DNA of 64,000 nucleotides from Bacteroides oleiciplenus YIT 12058 (GTDB lineage: Bacteria > Bacteroidota > Bacteroidia > Bacteroidales > Bacteroidaceae), in contig NZ_JH992943.1 in assembly GCF_000315485.1 (NCBI RefSeq), forward strand, positions 543,896 to 607,895, given 5' to 3'. The position numbers were made by a program, and so were the translations under genes. Positions 1 through 8,498 of the stretch are shown here, piece by piece. Under the pieces are notes generated by a model. It ran no database searches, was not told the origin of the DNA, and saw only the letters and a list, made by a program, of their open reading frames with translations. Position 1 is the first letter of the stretch, and each line of letters starts with the position of its first letter.

Positions 1-99
1 GAGCCGTGCAAACGGTATGCGGATTTAATTGTACCCGAAGGTGGAAACAATATGGTAGCAATTGACATTCTTACTATGTATATAAAGAAACACTTATAA
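1..99 (+). CDS. udk: Uridine kinase, C-terminal end (partial)
   Basis: Only the last 32 codons lie in the window; the gene is cut by the left edge. The peptide reads ...RYADLIVPEGGNN..VAIDILTMYIKKHL, which I recognise as the C-terminus of bacterial uridine kinase (the R-x-A-D-x-I-[VI]-P-x-G-x-N signature), the enzyme that phosphorylates uridine and cytidine in pyrimidine salvage. It ends 27 bases before the MltF-like gene on the same strand, so the two are probably co-transcribed. The P-loop and most of the enzyme are outside the window, so the call rests on the tail alone. Confidence 0.75.
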   Translation, partial: EPCKRYADLIVPEGGNNMVAIDILTMYIKKHL

Positions 100-126
100 A
101 ATTGAGAATTAAAAATTAAAAAATAG

Positions 127-1518
127 ATGAGGGCAACCGCTAAGATTTTTCTGATTGCTTTATTGTGTCTGTGCTGGCTATCAGGGTGCAGAAATAAACA
201 ACGTGCTTCCATGGATGGGGAGGCCGTGGGGGATTTGCAACAGATAAAGGATAGTGGTGAGCTCGTTGTACTGACTTTATACAGTTCCACATCCTACTTT
301 AACTATCGTGGGCAGGATATGGGTTTTCAATATGAATTGAGTGAGCAATTTGCCAAAAGCCTTGGTGTAAAGCTGCGTGTAGTAGTAGCAAGGAACGTAC
401 AAGGACTCATAAAGAAATTGTTGGCAGGTGAGGGAGATATTATAGCTTACAACGTACCTATCACGAAAGAGCTGAAAGACAGTCTGATATACTGTGGTGA
501 GGAAGTCATTACGCATCAGGTGATTGTGCAACGCTCAAGTGGAAAAACCAAACCACTGACGGATGTAACGGAACTGATCGGCAAAGACATTTATGTGAAA
601 CCCGGGAAATATTACGACCGACTGGTAAATCTGGATAAAGAACTGGGTGGAGGCATCCATATCCATAAGGTAACTAATGATAGTGTTTCGTCAGAAGACC
701 TTATCACGCAAGTGGCTCAGGGAAAAATTCCCTATACGGTTGCTGATAATGATGTAGCCAAGCTCAACACTACGTATTACCCCAACCTGAACATTAAGTT
801 ATCCATCAGTTTCGACCAAAGGGCTTCCTGGGCAGTACGTAAAGATAGTCCCGAACTGGCTGAGGTTGCCAATAAATGGCATGAGGAAAACATGACTTCT
901 CCTGCCTATACAGCCAGTATGAAAAGATATTTTGAAATCAGTAAAGCTACGCCACACACTCCTATCCTGTCTCTTCGGGAAGGAAAGATTTCACACTTTG
1001 ATGAATTATTCAAGAAATATGCTTCGGAAATAGATTGGGACTGGAGATTACTGGCCTCGTTGGCTTATACGGAGTCTAATTTTGACACAACCGCCGTATC
1101 GTGGGCAGGTGCCAGAGGTTTGATGCAGTTGATGCCCGCTACGGCACGTGCCATGGGAATACCTGAAGGAAAAGAACAAAATCCGGAAGAAAGTGTAAAA
1201 GCTGCCATAAAGTATATTAATGCCACTGCCCAAAGCTTCTCATCCGTACCACAGGAAGAACGACTCAATTTCGTACTTGCATCTTATAATTCGGGCATCG
1301 GGCATGTGCAAGACGCAATGGCACTGGCCGAAAAATATGGAAAGAACAAGTATGTCTGGAAAGATAATGTAGAAAACTTCATCTTGCTGAAAAGCAACGA
1401 GGAATATTTCACCGACCCAGTCTGCAAAAACGGATATTTCCGTGGAATAGAGACATATAATTTCGTGAGAGATATTATGGGGAGGTATGAGACGTATAAG
1501 AAGAAGATTAAGAAATAG
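127..1518 (+). CDS. MltF-like lytic murein transglycosylase (solute-binding domain + SLT domain)
   Basis: 463 residues. The N-terminus is a lipoprotein signal (hydrophobic stretch ending LSGC at about residue 21), so the product is probably lipid-anchored in the periplasm. Residues about 40-270 resemble an extracellular solute-binding domain (type 3), and residues about 290-440 a lytic transglycosylase SLT domain with the catalytic glutamate in LAYTESNFD, followed by GARGLMQLMPATA and LASYNSGIGHV. This two-domain order is that of MltF, which cleaves the MurNAc-GlcNAc bond to form 1,6-anhydro ends during wall turnover. It sits 27 bases after uridine kinase and converges on metH across a strong palindrome. 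Family assignment is confident; the E. coli name is avoided because orthology was not tested. Confidence 0.88.
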   Translation: MRATAKIFLIALLCLCWLSGCRNKQRASMDGEAVGDLQQIKDSGELVVLTLYSSTSYFNYRGQDMGFQYELSEQFAKSLGVKLRVVVARNVQGLIKKLLAGEGDIIAYNVPITKELKDSLIYCGEEVITHQVIVQRSSGKTKPLTDVTELIGKDIYVKPGKYYDRLVNLDKELGGGIHIHKVTNDSVSSEDLITQVAQGKIPYTVADNDVAKLNTTYYPNLNIKLSISFDQRASWAVRKDSPELAEVANKWHEENMTSPAYTASMKRYFEISKATPHTPILSLREGKISHFDELFKKYASEIDWDWRLLASLAYTESNFDTTAVSWAGARGLMQLMPATARAMGIPEGKEQNPEESVKAAIKYINATAQSFSSVPQEERLNFVLASYNSGIGHVQDAMALAEKYGKNKYVWKDNVENFILLKSNEEYFTDPVCKNGYFRGIETYNFVRDIMGRYETYKKKIKK

Positions 1519-1530
1519 GGATAAGTATAA

Positions 1531-1596
1531 AATATTAATTATTAAATATAAGGTATAAGGCTGCGCTATAATAGCGCATGGTTAATAATTAATATT
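1531..1596. terminator. Convergent-gene palindrome between mltF-like and metH
   Basis: A 14-bp perfect inverted repeat (1531-1544 with 1583-1596) encloses a second hairpin, TGCGCTA-taa-TAGCGCA (1562-1578). It fills the gap between two convergent genes, so a two-way transcription stop is the likely role. The outer stem is A/T only. Confidence 0.55.
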
Positions 1597-1607
1597 TCAT
1601 ATTTTCC

Positions 1608-4358
1608 CTAAAACAAACTCAGCTTATTCTTCTGTGCCTCTTCCAAAGATACTATTTTCGGGGCTTGAGTAGCATTCTTTTCACGCAACTGCTGATACTC
1701 AGAGGTTAATTTTTCCATTAGTTCCTCTTTCGTTTTCGGATTCATCAATCGGGCAGCAACTGTTGCATTCTGCGAAGCATCTTTCAAATGAACTACAGGA
1801 GCATGGTATACCGGAGCTATCTTCAATGCCGTGTGCAGTTGAGAAGTAGTGGCACCACCTATCAATAAAGGTATGTCAGCACCCACTTTTTCCAATTCCA
1901 TAGCCACATGCACCATCTCTTCCAGTGAAGGAGTGATTAAGCCGCTGAGTCCAATCATATCCACCTTCTCTTCCAGGGCACGCTGAACAATCGTTTCGGC
2001 AGGCACCATCACACCAAGGTCTATAATTTCGTAACCATTACAAGCCATTACCACAGAAACAATGTTCTTGCCAATGTCATGTACGTCACCCTTCACTGTG
2101 GCAAGCAATACCTTTCCGGCAGAGGAAGAACCTTCCTGTTTTTCGGCTTCAATTATAGGTTGGAGAATAGCTACGGCTTTCTTCATGGTACGAGCTGTTT
2201 TCACGACCTGCGGCAAAAACATCTTTCCGGCACCAAATAACTCCCCTACATAGTTCATACCTGCCATCAGGGGACCTTCAATTATATCAACCGCTTTCGG
2301 ATAGAGCTTCAGGGCTTCCGCCAGATCTTCTTCCAGATAATCACCGAGTCCCTTGGTCAGAGCATACTTCAAGCGTTCTTCCACACTCGTTCCATCGCGC
2401 CATGAAAGTGGGGCAACATGCTTATCAGACACATTACCTTTCTGTTGTTCGGCAGTAGCCTTCAGTTGCTCGGCTGTTTCTATCAAACGCTCGGCAGCAT
2501 CGGGGCGACGGTTCAGAACCACATCTTCTATACGTTCCAGCACATCGGAGGGAATATCCGTATAAAGCACAGCCGTAGCCGGATTAACAATCCCCATATC
2601 CATTCCTTCGCGGATAGCGTAATAAAGGAATACCGCATGCATGGCTTCACGGATATAATTATTTCCGCGGAAAGAGAAGGAAAGGTTGCTGACACCACCG
2701 CTGACATGTGCACCGGGCAGATTCTTACGTATCCAGCCCGTAGCCTGAATGAAGTCTACGGCATAGTTGTTATGTTCGTCCATACCCGTAGCAACGGCAA
2801 GGACGTTAGGGTCAAAAATAATATCGTGAGGGTTAAAGCCGACTTTCTCAACCAGAAGCTGATAGGCACGGGCACACACTTCAATCTTACGTTCATAAGT
2901 ATCTGCCTGTCCTTTTTCATCAAAAGCCATCACTACGGTCGCTGCACCATATTGCTTAATTGTACGGGCATGCTCCAGGAACTTCTCCTCTCCTTCTTTC
3001 AAAGAGATGGAATTTACAATGGACTTTCCTTGCAAACACTTTAATCCGGCAACGATGACATCCCATTTGGAAGAGTCAATCATCACAGGCACACGGGCTA
3101 TTTCCGGCTCGGAAGCGATCAGATTGAGGAAGGTTGTCATTTCAGCCTGCGCATCCAGCAGACCGTCGTCCATATTTACATCAATGACCTGCGCACCATC
3201 TTCCACCTGTTGGCGGGCAATGCTGAGAGCTTCATCGTATTTCTTCTCATTAATCAATCGCAGGAACTTACGTGAGCCGGCAACGTTGCAGCGCTCGCCC
3301 ACATTGATGAAATTCTTTTCAGGGGTTACTTCCAGCAGTTCCAGACCGGAGAGCCAAAGGCTATCAGGTTTCGGAGCGGGAATATGAGGGGCTGCACCAG
3401 CCACCAAGGCAGGATATTCGGCAATATATGCATCTGTAGTGCCGCAGCAACCACCGATAATATTTATCAAACCTTCATGAATATATTCTTTCACCTCATG
3501 CGCCATGTCGGCGGGAGTTTGGTCGTACTGACCGAGACTGTTAGGCAATCCCGCATTGGGATATGCACTGATATAATAAGGAGCACGAGCGGCAAGCTGT
3601 TCCAGGAAAGGTTTTAACTGGCGGGCGCCGAACGAACAGTTCAAACCCACCGAGAAAATGTCAGCATGTTGAACGGAGGCTAGAAATGCCTCCAAAGTCT
3701 GTCCAGAAAGGGTACGTCCACCTGTATCAGATACGGTAACAGATAGCATGACGGGCACTTGAATGCCCGTTGCCTCCATCGCCTTCTCTGCAGCAAAGAT
3801 GGCTGCCTTAGCATTCAGCGTATCGAAGATGGTTTCTATCAGCAGAGCATCTACCCCACCTTCCAGCAAGGCTTCCATTTGCTCGCGATAGGCATCGGCA
3901 AGTTCATCATACGTCAACGCACGCATGGCAGGATTGTTCACATCGGGACTCATGGAGCAAGTCTTATTGGTAGGACCGATGGAACCGGCCACAAAACGTG
4001 GTTTATCCGGTGTAGAGAATTCATCCGCCACTTCACGTGCCAGTTTCACGGCAGCAAGATTCATCTCACGCACATACTGTTGCACATGATAATCGGCCAT
4101 ACTGACGCTGGTGGAACTGAATGTATTGGTTTCGATTATATCCGCACCTGCAGTGAGATACTTGCGGTGTATATCTCGTATCACATCGGGACGTGTCAGA
4201 CAAAGCAGGTCATTATTTCCCTTGAGTTGTCCGGGGATGTCTGCAAAGCGTTCTCCCCTGAAATCTTCTTCTGTTAAGTTGTACTGTTGTATCATGGTGC
4301 CCATAGCACCATCTAAAATGAGGATGCGCTCACGCACCAAACTGCCAAGTTTACTCAT
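1608..4358 (-). CDS. metH: Cobalamin-dependent methionine synthase lacking the reactivation domain
   Basis: 916 residues. Transfers the methyl group of 5-methyltetrahydrofolate to homocysteine through methylcobalamin. Domain order: homocysteine-binding barrel (about 1-320; zinc cysteines in GLNCSFG and GGCCGT near residue 302), pterin-binding domain (from FINVGERCN, about 350-610), B12-binding cap (about 640-735) and B12 domain with GDVHDIGKN, whose histidine (about 759) is the cobalt ligand. The protein stops shortly after the B12 domain. The AdoMet-binding reactivation domain that extends E. coli MetH to about 1,230 residues is absent and, as in other Bacteroides, is probably supplied by a separate protein. 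The start is 6 bases after smpB, so it looks like the last gene of a yip1-smpB-metH operon. Confidence 0.95.
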   Translation of the reverse strand: MSKLGSLVRERILILDGAMGTMIQQYNLTEEDFRGERFADIPGQLKGNNDLLCLTRPDVIRDIHRKYLTAGADIIETNTFSSTSVSMADYHVQQYVREMNLAAVKLAREVADEFSTPDKPRFVAGSIGPTNKTCSMSPDVNNPAMRALTYDELADAYREQMEALLEGGVDALLIETIFDTLNAKAAIFAAEKAMEATGIQVPVMLSVTVSDTGGRTLSGQTLEAFLASVQHADIFSVGLNCSFGARQLKPFLEQLAARAPYYISAYPNAGLPNSLGQYDQTPADMAHEVKEYIHEGLINIIGGCCGTTDAYIAEYPALVAGAAPHIPAPKPDSLWLSGLELLEVTPEKNFINVGERCNVAGSRKFLRLINEKKYDEALSIARQQVEDGAQVIDVNMDDGLLDAQAEMTTFLNLIASEPEIARVPVMIDSSKWDVIVAGLKCLQGKSIVNSISLKEGEEKFLEHARTIKQYGAATVVMAFDEKGQADTYERKIEVCARAYQLLVEKVGFNPHDIIFDPNVLAVATGMDEHNNYAVDFIQATGWIRKNLPGAHVSGGVSNLSFSFRGNNYIREAMHAVFLYYAIREGMDMGIVNPATAVLYTDIPSDVLERIEDVVLNRRPDAAERLIETAEQLKATAEQQKGNVSDKHVAPLSWRDGTSVEERLKYALTKGLGDYLEEDLAEALKLYPKAVDIIEGPLMAGMNYVGELFGAGKMFLPQVVKTARTMKKAVAILQPIIEAEKQEGSSSAGKVLLATVKGDVHDIGKNIVSVVMACNGYEIIDLGVMVPAETIVQRALEEKVDMIGLSGLITPSLEEMVHVAMELEKVGADIPLLIGGATTSQLHTALKIAPVYHAPVVHLKDASQNATVAARLMNPKTKEELMEKLTSEYQQLREKNATQAPKIVSLEEAQKNKLSLF

Positions 4359-4364
4359 CTAAAA

Positions 4365-4817
4365 TTATCTTTTAAACATCCGCGCCATATCGCGCTTGTC
4401 GTCTTTTTCTTTCAAAGCTTCACGCTTGTCATATTGTTTTTTACCTTTTGCAAGAGCCACCACCACTTTAGCAAGTCCTTTTTCATTGATAAACATACGT
4501 ACAGGAACCATTGTGAAGCCGGGATCTTTGGCTCCACGCGCCAGTTTATCAAGTTCTTTCTTAGTAAGTAAGAGTTTGCGCTCCCTGCGTGCCGAATGGT
4601 TGTTGTATGAGCCATAGAAGTATTCGGCAATATGCATATTCTTTACCCATAACTCGCCGTTGGCAAAATAGCAGAATGTATCTACAAGGCTTGCCTTGCC
4701 CATACGGATTGATTTAATCTCCGTACCGGTGAGCACGATACCAGCAGTATAAGTGTCCGTCAATTCATAGTCGAATGTAGCACGCTTATTCTTTATATTG
4801 ATAGGAGCTTGTTTCAT
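4365..4817 (-). CDS. smpB: SsrA-binding protein SmpB
   Basis: 150 residues, the usual length. SmpB binds tmRNA and brings it to stalled ribosomes for trans-translation. Diagnostic stretches are the N-terminal ATFDYELTDTYTAGIVL.GTEIKS, the WVKNMHIAEY segment and the basic tail KKQYDKREALKEKDDKRDMAR. It lies between a Yip1-family gene (11 bases upstream) and metH (6 bases downstream), both on the same strand. No tmRNA gene was seen in the window. Confidence 0.97.
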   Translation of the reverse strand: MKQAPINIKNKRATFDYELTDTYTAGIVLTGTEIKSIRMGKASLVDTFCYFANGELWVKNMHIAEYFYGSYNNHSARRERKLLLTKKELDKLARGAKDPGFTMVPVRMFINEKGLAKVVVALAKGKKQYDKREALKEKDDKRDMARMFKR

Positions 4818-4828
4818 GATTTCATACG

Positions 4829-5404
4829 TTAGTTAAGCACCGTTGTCAGTTGGTTGAATATCATCTGAATGAGCATAGGGCAAGCAATCAGCAAAATAGA
4901 AGAAATGATAGTGAACCTCAATCGGTCCTTTTCTTCTACTTCCATCAACGTGGAAGCCCCTTCCCACACCACATACACGATATAGAACTGCAACAGCAAT
5001 CCGATGATATTAAAGTCCGGCAATATGCCGATAATAATCCGAAGCAAGAAAAGTACGACCAGTGCATAGCCCGCAAATTGCTGCGTCAAAGGCATGTCAC
5101 TGTCCATCATAAACATTTTGACGCGCAACCCATTAATGAGATATGCCGCCAGAAAATACCCTCCGAAGAGAGAAACCGCCACTGCACAACATTGCGTCAT
5201 GGCATATTGAAAACTTTCCGGACCACCCCATCCTTTCGCCAGCAAAGAGCCGATGAAGACGGACAATCCGCATAAACCAATCATAGGATAGACAAAAGCA
5301 GTAAATACTTTTCGCCTATCCTCTTCCAAACGAATTTCCTCCCAGGCCTTGGCCGGAGAGGAAATCAGTAACATTGCTATATGGAATAATGCTTTATAGT
5401 CCAA
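4829..5404 (-). CDS. Yip1-family integral membrane protein
   Basis: 191 residues with about five hydrophobic segments (around 35-60, 75-95, 110-135, 140-155 and 165-188). The layout and the N-terminal ISSPAKAWEEI motif match the bacterial Yip1/YIP1 domain family of inner-membrane proteins, whose function in bacteria is not established. It is the first gene of a tightly packed leftward group with smpB and metH. Only three bases separate it from the NigD-like gene upstream, so the transcription unit may begin further upstream. Confidence 0.75.
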   Translation of the reverse strand: MDYKALFHIAMLLISSPAKAWEEIRLEEDRRKVFTAFVYPMIGLCGLSVFIGSLLAKGWGGPESFQYAMTQCCAVAVSLFGGYFLAAYLINGLRVKMFMMDSDMPLTQQFAGYALVVLFLLRIIIGILPDFNIIGLLLQFYIVYVVWEGASTLMEVEEKDRLRFTIISSILLIACPMLIQMIFNQLTTVLN

Positions 5405-5407
5405 TTA

Positions 5408-6169
5408 TTAATCTTTATATATGTACTCTACAGTATATGCTGTCAATTCATCCTTCTTATCTTTCAGATCGTCTGAATTAAAATTTTTCGTCTCATTTGC
5501 ATAAATAGTTATTTTCTCAGGTTTCTTTCCATTATTAGCATTGGCAAATTCAGAAAGGGCATTGTCAATACTAAACAGTTTATAAGAAGTAGCCTGAGAT
5601 TTTGAATCTTCCTCAGAAGAATTATGACGCAGGTAAAGCTTCAGTTCTTCACTCCTCTCTTCTAAATCTGCCTGATCATAAACTAAAGTAAATGTATGTT
5701 TTGAAATTTCTTTCTCAGCCAAGAATATAACAGGAACGATTATTTTGCTCTTATCATAATACATGAACCTTAAATTAGATTCCGGTCCATTTCCTATTTG
5801 AAGCATAGTCACATTCTCATATTCTTCTCCTTTATTTTCAGCCTCTATTGCATAGCTATTAGTTATCTTTTCTCCGATAATCACTGTGGCATTGATGTTT
5901 TTGGTATTTTCATCTACCTTCTGTTCATCCGAATTATAAGAATATTGGAAATATACATAATCCCCAGGATACAAATCCTTATCTGCCAAAGAATTCACAG
6001 CTGTTATCTGTAACCCGCCAGGAATAGTAATAACTGTAGGCATGAAAGAAGTTACTTGCCCAAAAGTTACTTGAGTTACTGTGGGATCAGTTTCAACGCA
6101 TGAAGTAAGAGAAGCACCCATTATTAAGGTAAGGGCAACCATCCAGATTTTAAACTTAGCCATTTTCAT
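5408..6169 (-). CDS. NigD-like lipoprotein
   Basis: 253 residues. A lipoprotein signal ends at ..GASLTSC (Cys about 24), followed by an all-beta, strongly polar body. The general plan, with paired beta domains and the DLYPGDYVYFQYSYN segment, is that of NigD-like proteins found throughout Bacteroides; NigD itself was named as a putative bacteriocin immunity protein, but most relatives have no tested role. It has its own -7 box (6193-6200) and follows the aerolysin-like lipoprotein on the same strand after a gap of about 145 bases. Confidence 0.6.
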   Translation of the reverse strand: MKMAKFKIWMVALTLIMGASLTSCVETDPTVTQVTFGQVTSFMPTVITIPGGLQITAVNSLADKDLYPGDYVYFQYSYNSDEQKVDENTKNINATVIIGEKITNSYAIEAENKGEEYENVTMLQIGNGPESNLRFMYYDKSKIIVPVIFLAEKEISKHTFTLVYDQADLEERSEELKLYLRHNSSEEDSKSQATSYKLFSIDNALSEFANANNGKKPEKITIYANETKNFNSDDLKDKKDELTAYTVEYIYKD

Positions 6170-6192
6170 TGTTCTATAAATATTAGAGTTTG

Positions 6193-6200
6193 CAAATTTA
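6193..6200 (-). promoter_or_regulatory. Bacteroides -7 box for the NigD-like gene
   Basis: TAAATTTG on the minus strand matches the Bacteroides sigma-ABfr -7 consensus TAnnTTTG and lies 24 bases upstream of the start codon. A clean -33 TTTG was not seen at the expected spacing. Confidence 0.5.
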
Positions 6201-6315
6201 GATAAAAGAATTGAGTTACATAGTACTCTCTTCGTTTTTTCATTGTTTTTAAGAGTAAATGAAATATTAATCTAAATACTGCAACCCCCAACATTTATTT
6301 AACTTTTATTCAGAC

Positions 6316-7467
6316 TTAATTTCCAATAATCCGAGTATCAAGTAATTTATTATCTTCATCTCGATAAATGTTATAATATAAAAAGGTCGTTACTATGCCC
6401 TCCCATTTTCCTTTAATTCTAAACCTTTTACCAGCTTCTGCACCATTTGCTTTTTCTAACGTGACAACATAAGTGAGAGTTGTATTATATGACATTTTTA
6501 AAACCTCAACCCTGCAGGTTGTATTCGCAGGAATAACCACTTTAAAAGTCTGGGATACAGTTACATCATATTCCCCTGTAGAAGTATAGTTAGTTGAATG
6601 AGATGAAGTTATCGAAGTACTAAGATCGCCACTAATACTTACTACAGGTAAAGGGGCTTGCCCAGATTGACTACTCCAATGAAATGCACTTTGATTCTGA
6701 GTAGAAACACCATTAGTTTCATTAAAAGTACTACTTTCTCTTGCTGTTTCAGAAACCGTAAGAGTATGCTCCACATCAAAAGGTTCTCCTGGGAAAATAC
6801 TTCCCATTATGAATTGATCTCTTCGATTTATAAAATCGCCATCAAGTTCAGATTTTACATATTCTACATCAATAAGGCGAAACTCCCCAATGGGAACCAT
6901 TCTCCACAAGGCAAGATCAGTAGAATGAGGTGTTTTAAACTTCAATGCAGTTCCATTCCGTGTATCTGATTGTAAATATAGTTCCGGAGAAGATAACGAA
7001 AATGTAGCATATTTTATATAATAATTATTTCCCGAAGGAATAAATGAGAAATTAGCAGGAATAAAACTACCAATCGCTCCAGCCAAAATGGGCTCCGTTT
7101 TGCTATCATTAGGTTTAACTGTGGGTGTGAAAGGAGGAGAAGAAATAGAGCTATTCCCTCCGACAAGAATAATATTTCCAGACCGTACATACCATCGCTG
7201 TCGCAAACTTCCATCATCTTCTGTATACAAACTCATTTCACTTCCAGATGGTGCACATGACAAATATCTACGACTAGTATTTCCTACATTCAAAATATTA
7301 ACTGGAATACCATCCAACTCAGTTATCTGATTAAAATCTGTAATAGATGACGTTGCCGCCCTTGTTTGTACCTGCTCCGTACCGCTTTGTACAATCCCCT
7401 CCAAATTTTCTTGCTCACAAGAAAACATTCCCAACAATCCTACTAATAGCAAACTAATCTTTTTCAT
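6316..7467 (-). CDS. Lipoprotein with beta-trefoil-like N-terminus and aerolysin/ETX-MTX2-like pore-forming domain (putative)
   Basis: 383 residues from the ATG at 7467; another ATG lies three codons upstream. A lipoprotein signal ends LLGMFSC. Residues about 55-200 carry repeats of the ricin-B type ending in RQRWYV and ALWRMV (QxW-like), suggesting a sugar-binding trefoil. Residues about 205-383 look like an aerolysin-type module: VEHTLTVSETARESSTF, a Ser/Thr-rich alternating stretch suited to a transmembrane hairpin, then the family-like SQTFKVVIPANTTCRVEV...TTLTYVVTLE. Known members of this fold (aerolysin, epsilon toxin, LSL lectin) oligomerise into beta-barrel pores. The fold call is from pattern only. 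Upstream and on the same strand lie a DUF3244 gene and a TPR/HTH regulator. Confidence 0.6.
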   Translation of the reverse strand: MKKISLLLVGLLGMFSCEQENLEGIVQSGTEQVQTRAATSSITDFNQITELDGIPVNILNVGNTSRRYLSCAPSGSEMSLYTEDDGSLRQRWYVRSGNIILVGGNSSISSPPFTPTVKPNDSKTEPILAGAIGSFIPANFSFIPSGNNYYIKYATFSLSSPELYLQSDTRNGTALKFKTPHSTDLALWRMVPIGEFRLIDVEYVKSELDGDFINRRDQFIMGSIFPGEPFDVEHTLTVSETARESSTFNETNGVSTQNQSAFHWSSQSGQAPLPVVSISGDLSTSITSSHSTNYTSTGEYDVTVSQTFKVVIPANTTCRVEVLKMSYNTTLTYVVTLEKANGAEAGKRFRIKGKWEGIVTTFLYYNIYRDEDNKLLDTRIIGN

Positions 7468-7503
7468 AAGTATCACATTTTCAGGTTAAACATATTACAT
7501 TAT

Positions 7504-7926
7504 TTATAGTACAAACTCCCCACGCACATACGCTCCATTTTTCCCTTCTATTTCTATCGAGAAATTACCGGAACTCCCTAATTCAAGTTGAATACCTTTT
7601 TGCACAGAAGATTGAATATTTTCCGAAGAAGAGTAAACCACAACACCATCCTGAGAAAGAGTTATCTCCACTTCTCCTATGGCTGCTTCAAAATACATAG
7701 TTAGAATACAATTATCAGTATCCAGCACCACAAAAATAGGCACTACCGGTCGTACAGAGCGATGATCGTCCGTATCTCCTTTAGTCAGAATATCAAAAGG
7801 GACATCATTTCCGGTCAGTTGAACCGAACTCATTTGTAGGACTTCATTTTTGTTCACTACTGAGTGAGCATTTACCTCCATCAAGGAAAACACACCCAAC
7901 AAACATAGAATTAATTTTAGTTTCAT
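7504..7926 (-). CDS. DUF3244 domain protein, secreted
   Basis: 140 residues from the ATG at 7926; the frame stays open 25 codons further but that part lies upstream of the -7 box. Signal peptide MKLKLILCLLGVFSLMEVNA, then a small beta-sandwich-like domain (PIFVVLDTDNCILTMYFEAAIGEVEITLSQDGVVVYSSS...) of the DUF3244 type common in Bacteroides. Function is unknown. It is 36 bases from the aerolysin-like lipoprotein on the same strand, so the two are probably made together. Confidence 0.75.
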   Translation of the reverse strand: MKLKLILCLLGVFSLMEVNAHSVVNKNEVLQMSSVQLTGNDVPFDILTKGDTDDHRSVRPVVPIFVVLDTDNCILTMYFEAAIGEVEITLSQDGVVVYSSSENIQSSVQKGIQLELGSSGNFSIEIEGKNGAYVRGEFVL

Positions 7927-7953
7927 AACGTTTTTCTTCTTTAAGTTTAGTAG

Positions 7954-7961
7954 CAAAGTTA
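7954..7961 (-). promoter_or_regulatory. Bacteroides -7 box for DUF3244/aerolysin-like genes
   Basis: TAACTTTG on the minus strand, 27 bases upstream of the DUF3244 start, matches TAnnTTTG. It supports the ATG at 7926 over the longer reading frame. Confidence 0.55.
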
Positions 7962-8072
7962 ACGCAATGACAACTATTTCCAAAGATATTAATGAGGACA
8001 AGAAATAAAAAATAATAATCTATTATACAATCAATTAAAAAATAAGTAGTGGACAAAACCATGCTTTTAAGC

Positions 8073-8498
8073 TCAATAAAATGCAATCATTTGCTCCAAA
8101 GAATCTTCTTTTTTCAATTTCAAATGTGCTTTCAGTCTCTGCTTATTTTTATATATCGACCTCGTTTCACAATCAAAGACAATCATCAGTTGCTTGACAG
8201 AGAAACCAACTTTAATCAACGCAGCCAATAATAATTCTCCTTTTGTCAAGTCAAAATTTGCTTTTATGCGTGAGATAAAGTTAGCATGCACCAAATCTAA
8301 ATAATCGAATATATGTTGACGCTCAGAATCTGTAATCTTCTCCACAATCAACCTTCCCTGTTCCAATTCTCCCAGAATGAACAGGGCCTCCACACTTGAA
8401 TTCTCACGTATCTTCTTGTTCTGGACCGTTAAATCAAGAATCTTCCTGTTCAGTTTACCTATTACTTCCTTTTTCGATTCACGCTCCTGCTTTTCCAA
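8073..8498 (-). CDS. C-terminal HTH half of a frameshifted TPR regulator
   Basis: 141-residue reading frame: a coiled-coil-like start (EKQERESKKEVIGKLNRKILDL) and a C-terminal LuxR-like helix-turn-helix, LTKGELLLAALIKVGFSVKQLMIVFDCETRSIYKNKQRLKAHL. In Bacteroides this part is normally fused behind a TPR domain and a transmembrane helix in one protein of roughly 550-600 residues. Here it overlaps the end of the upstream frame by 20 bases. Reading upstream in this frame gives RITELEQLEKQERE, a natural continuation of the coiled coil, so the ATG at 8498 is probably not the real start. Confidence 0.65.
   Translation of the reverse strand: MEKQERESKKEVIGKLNRKILDLTVQNKKIRENSSVEALFILGELEQGRLIVEKITDSERQHIFDYLDLVHANFISRIKANFDLTKGELLLAALIKVGFSVKQLMIVFDCETRSIYKNKQRLKAHLKLKKEDSLEQMIAFY

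Noticed and set aside
2418..3044. 208-codon open frame opposite metH
   Set aside because: A shadow of the metH coding strand in another frame; similar long shadows occur opposite the methylthioether enzyme at 54613-55470 and elsewhere.
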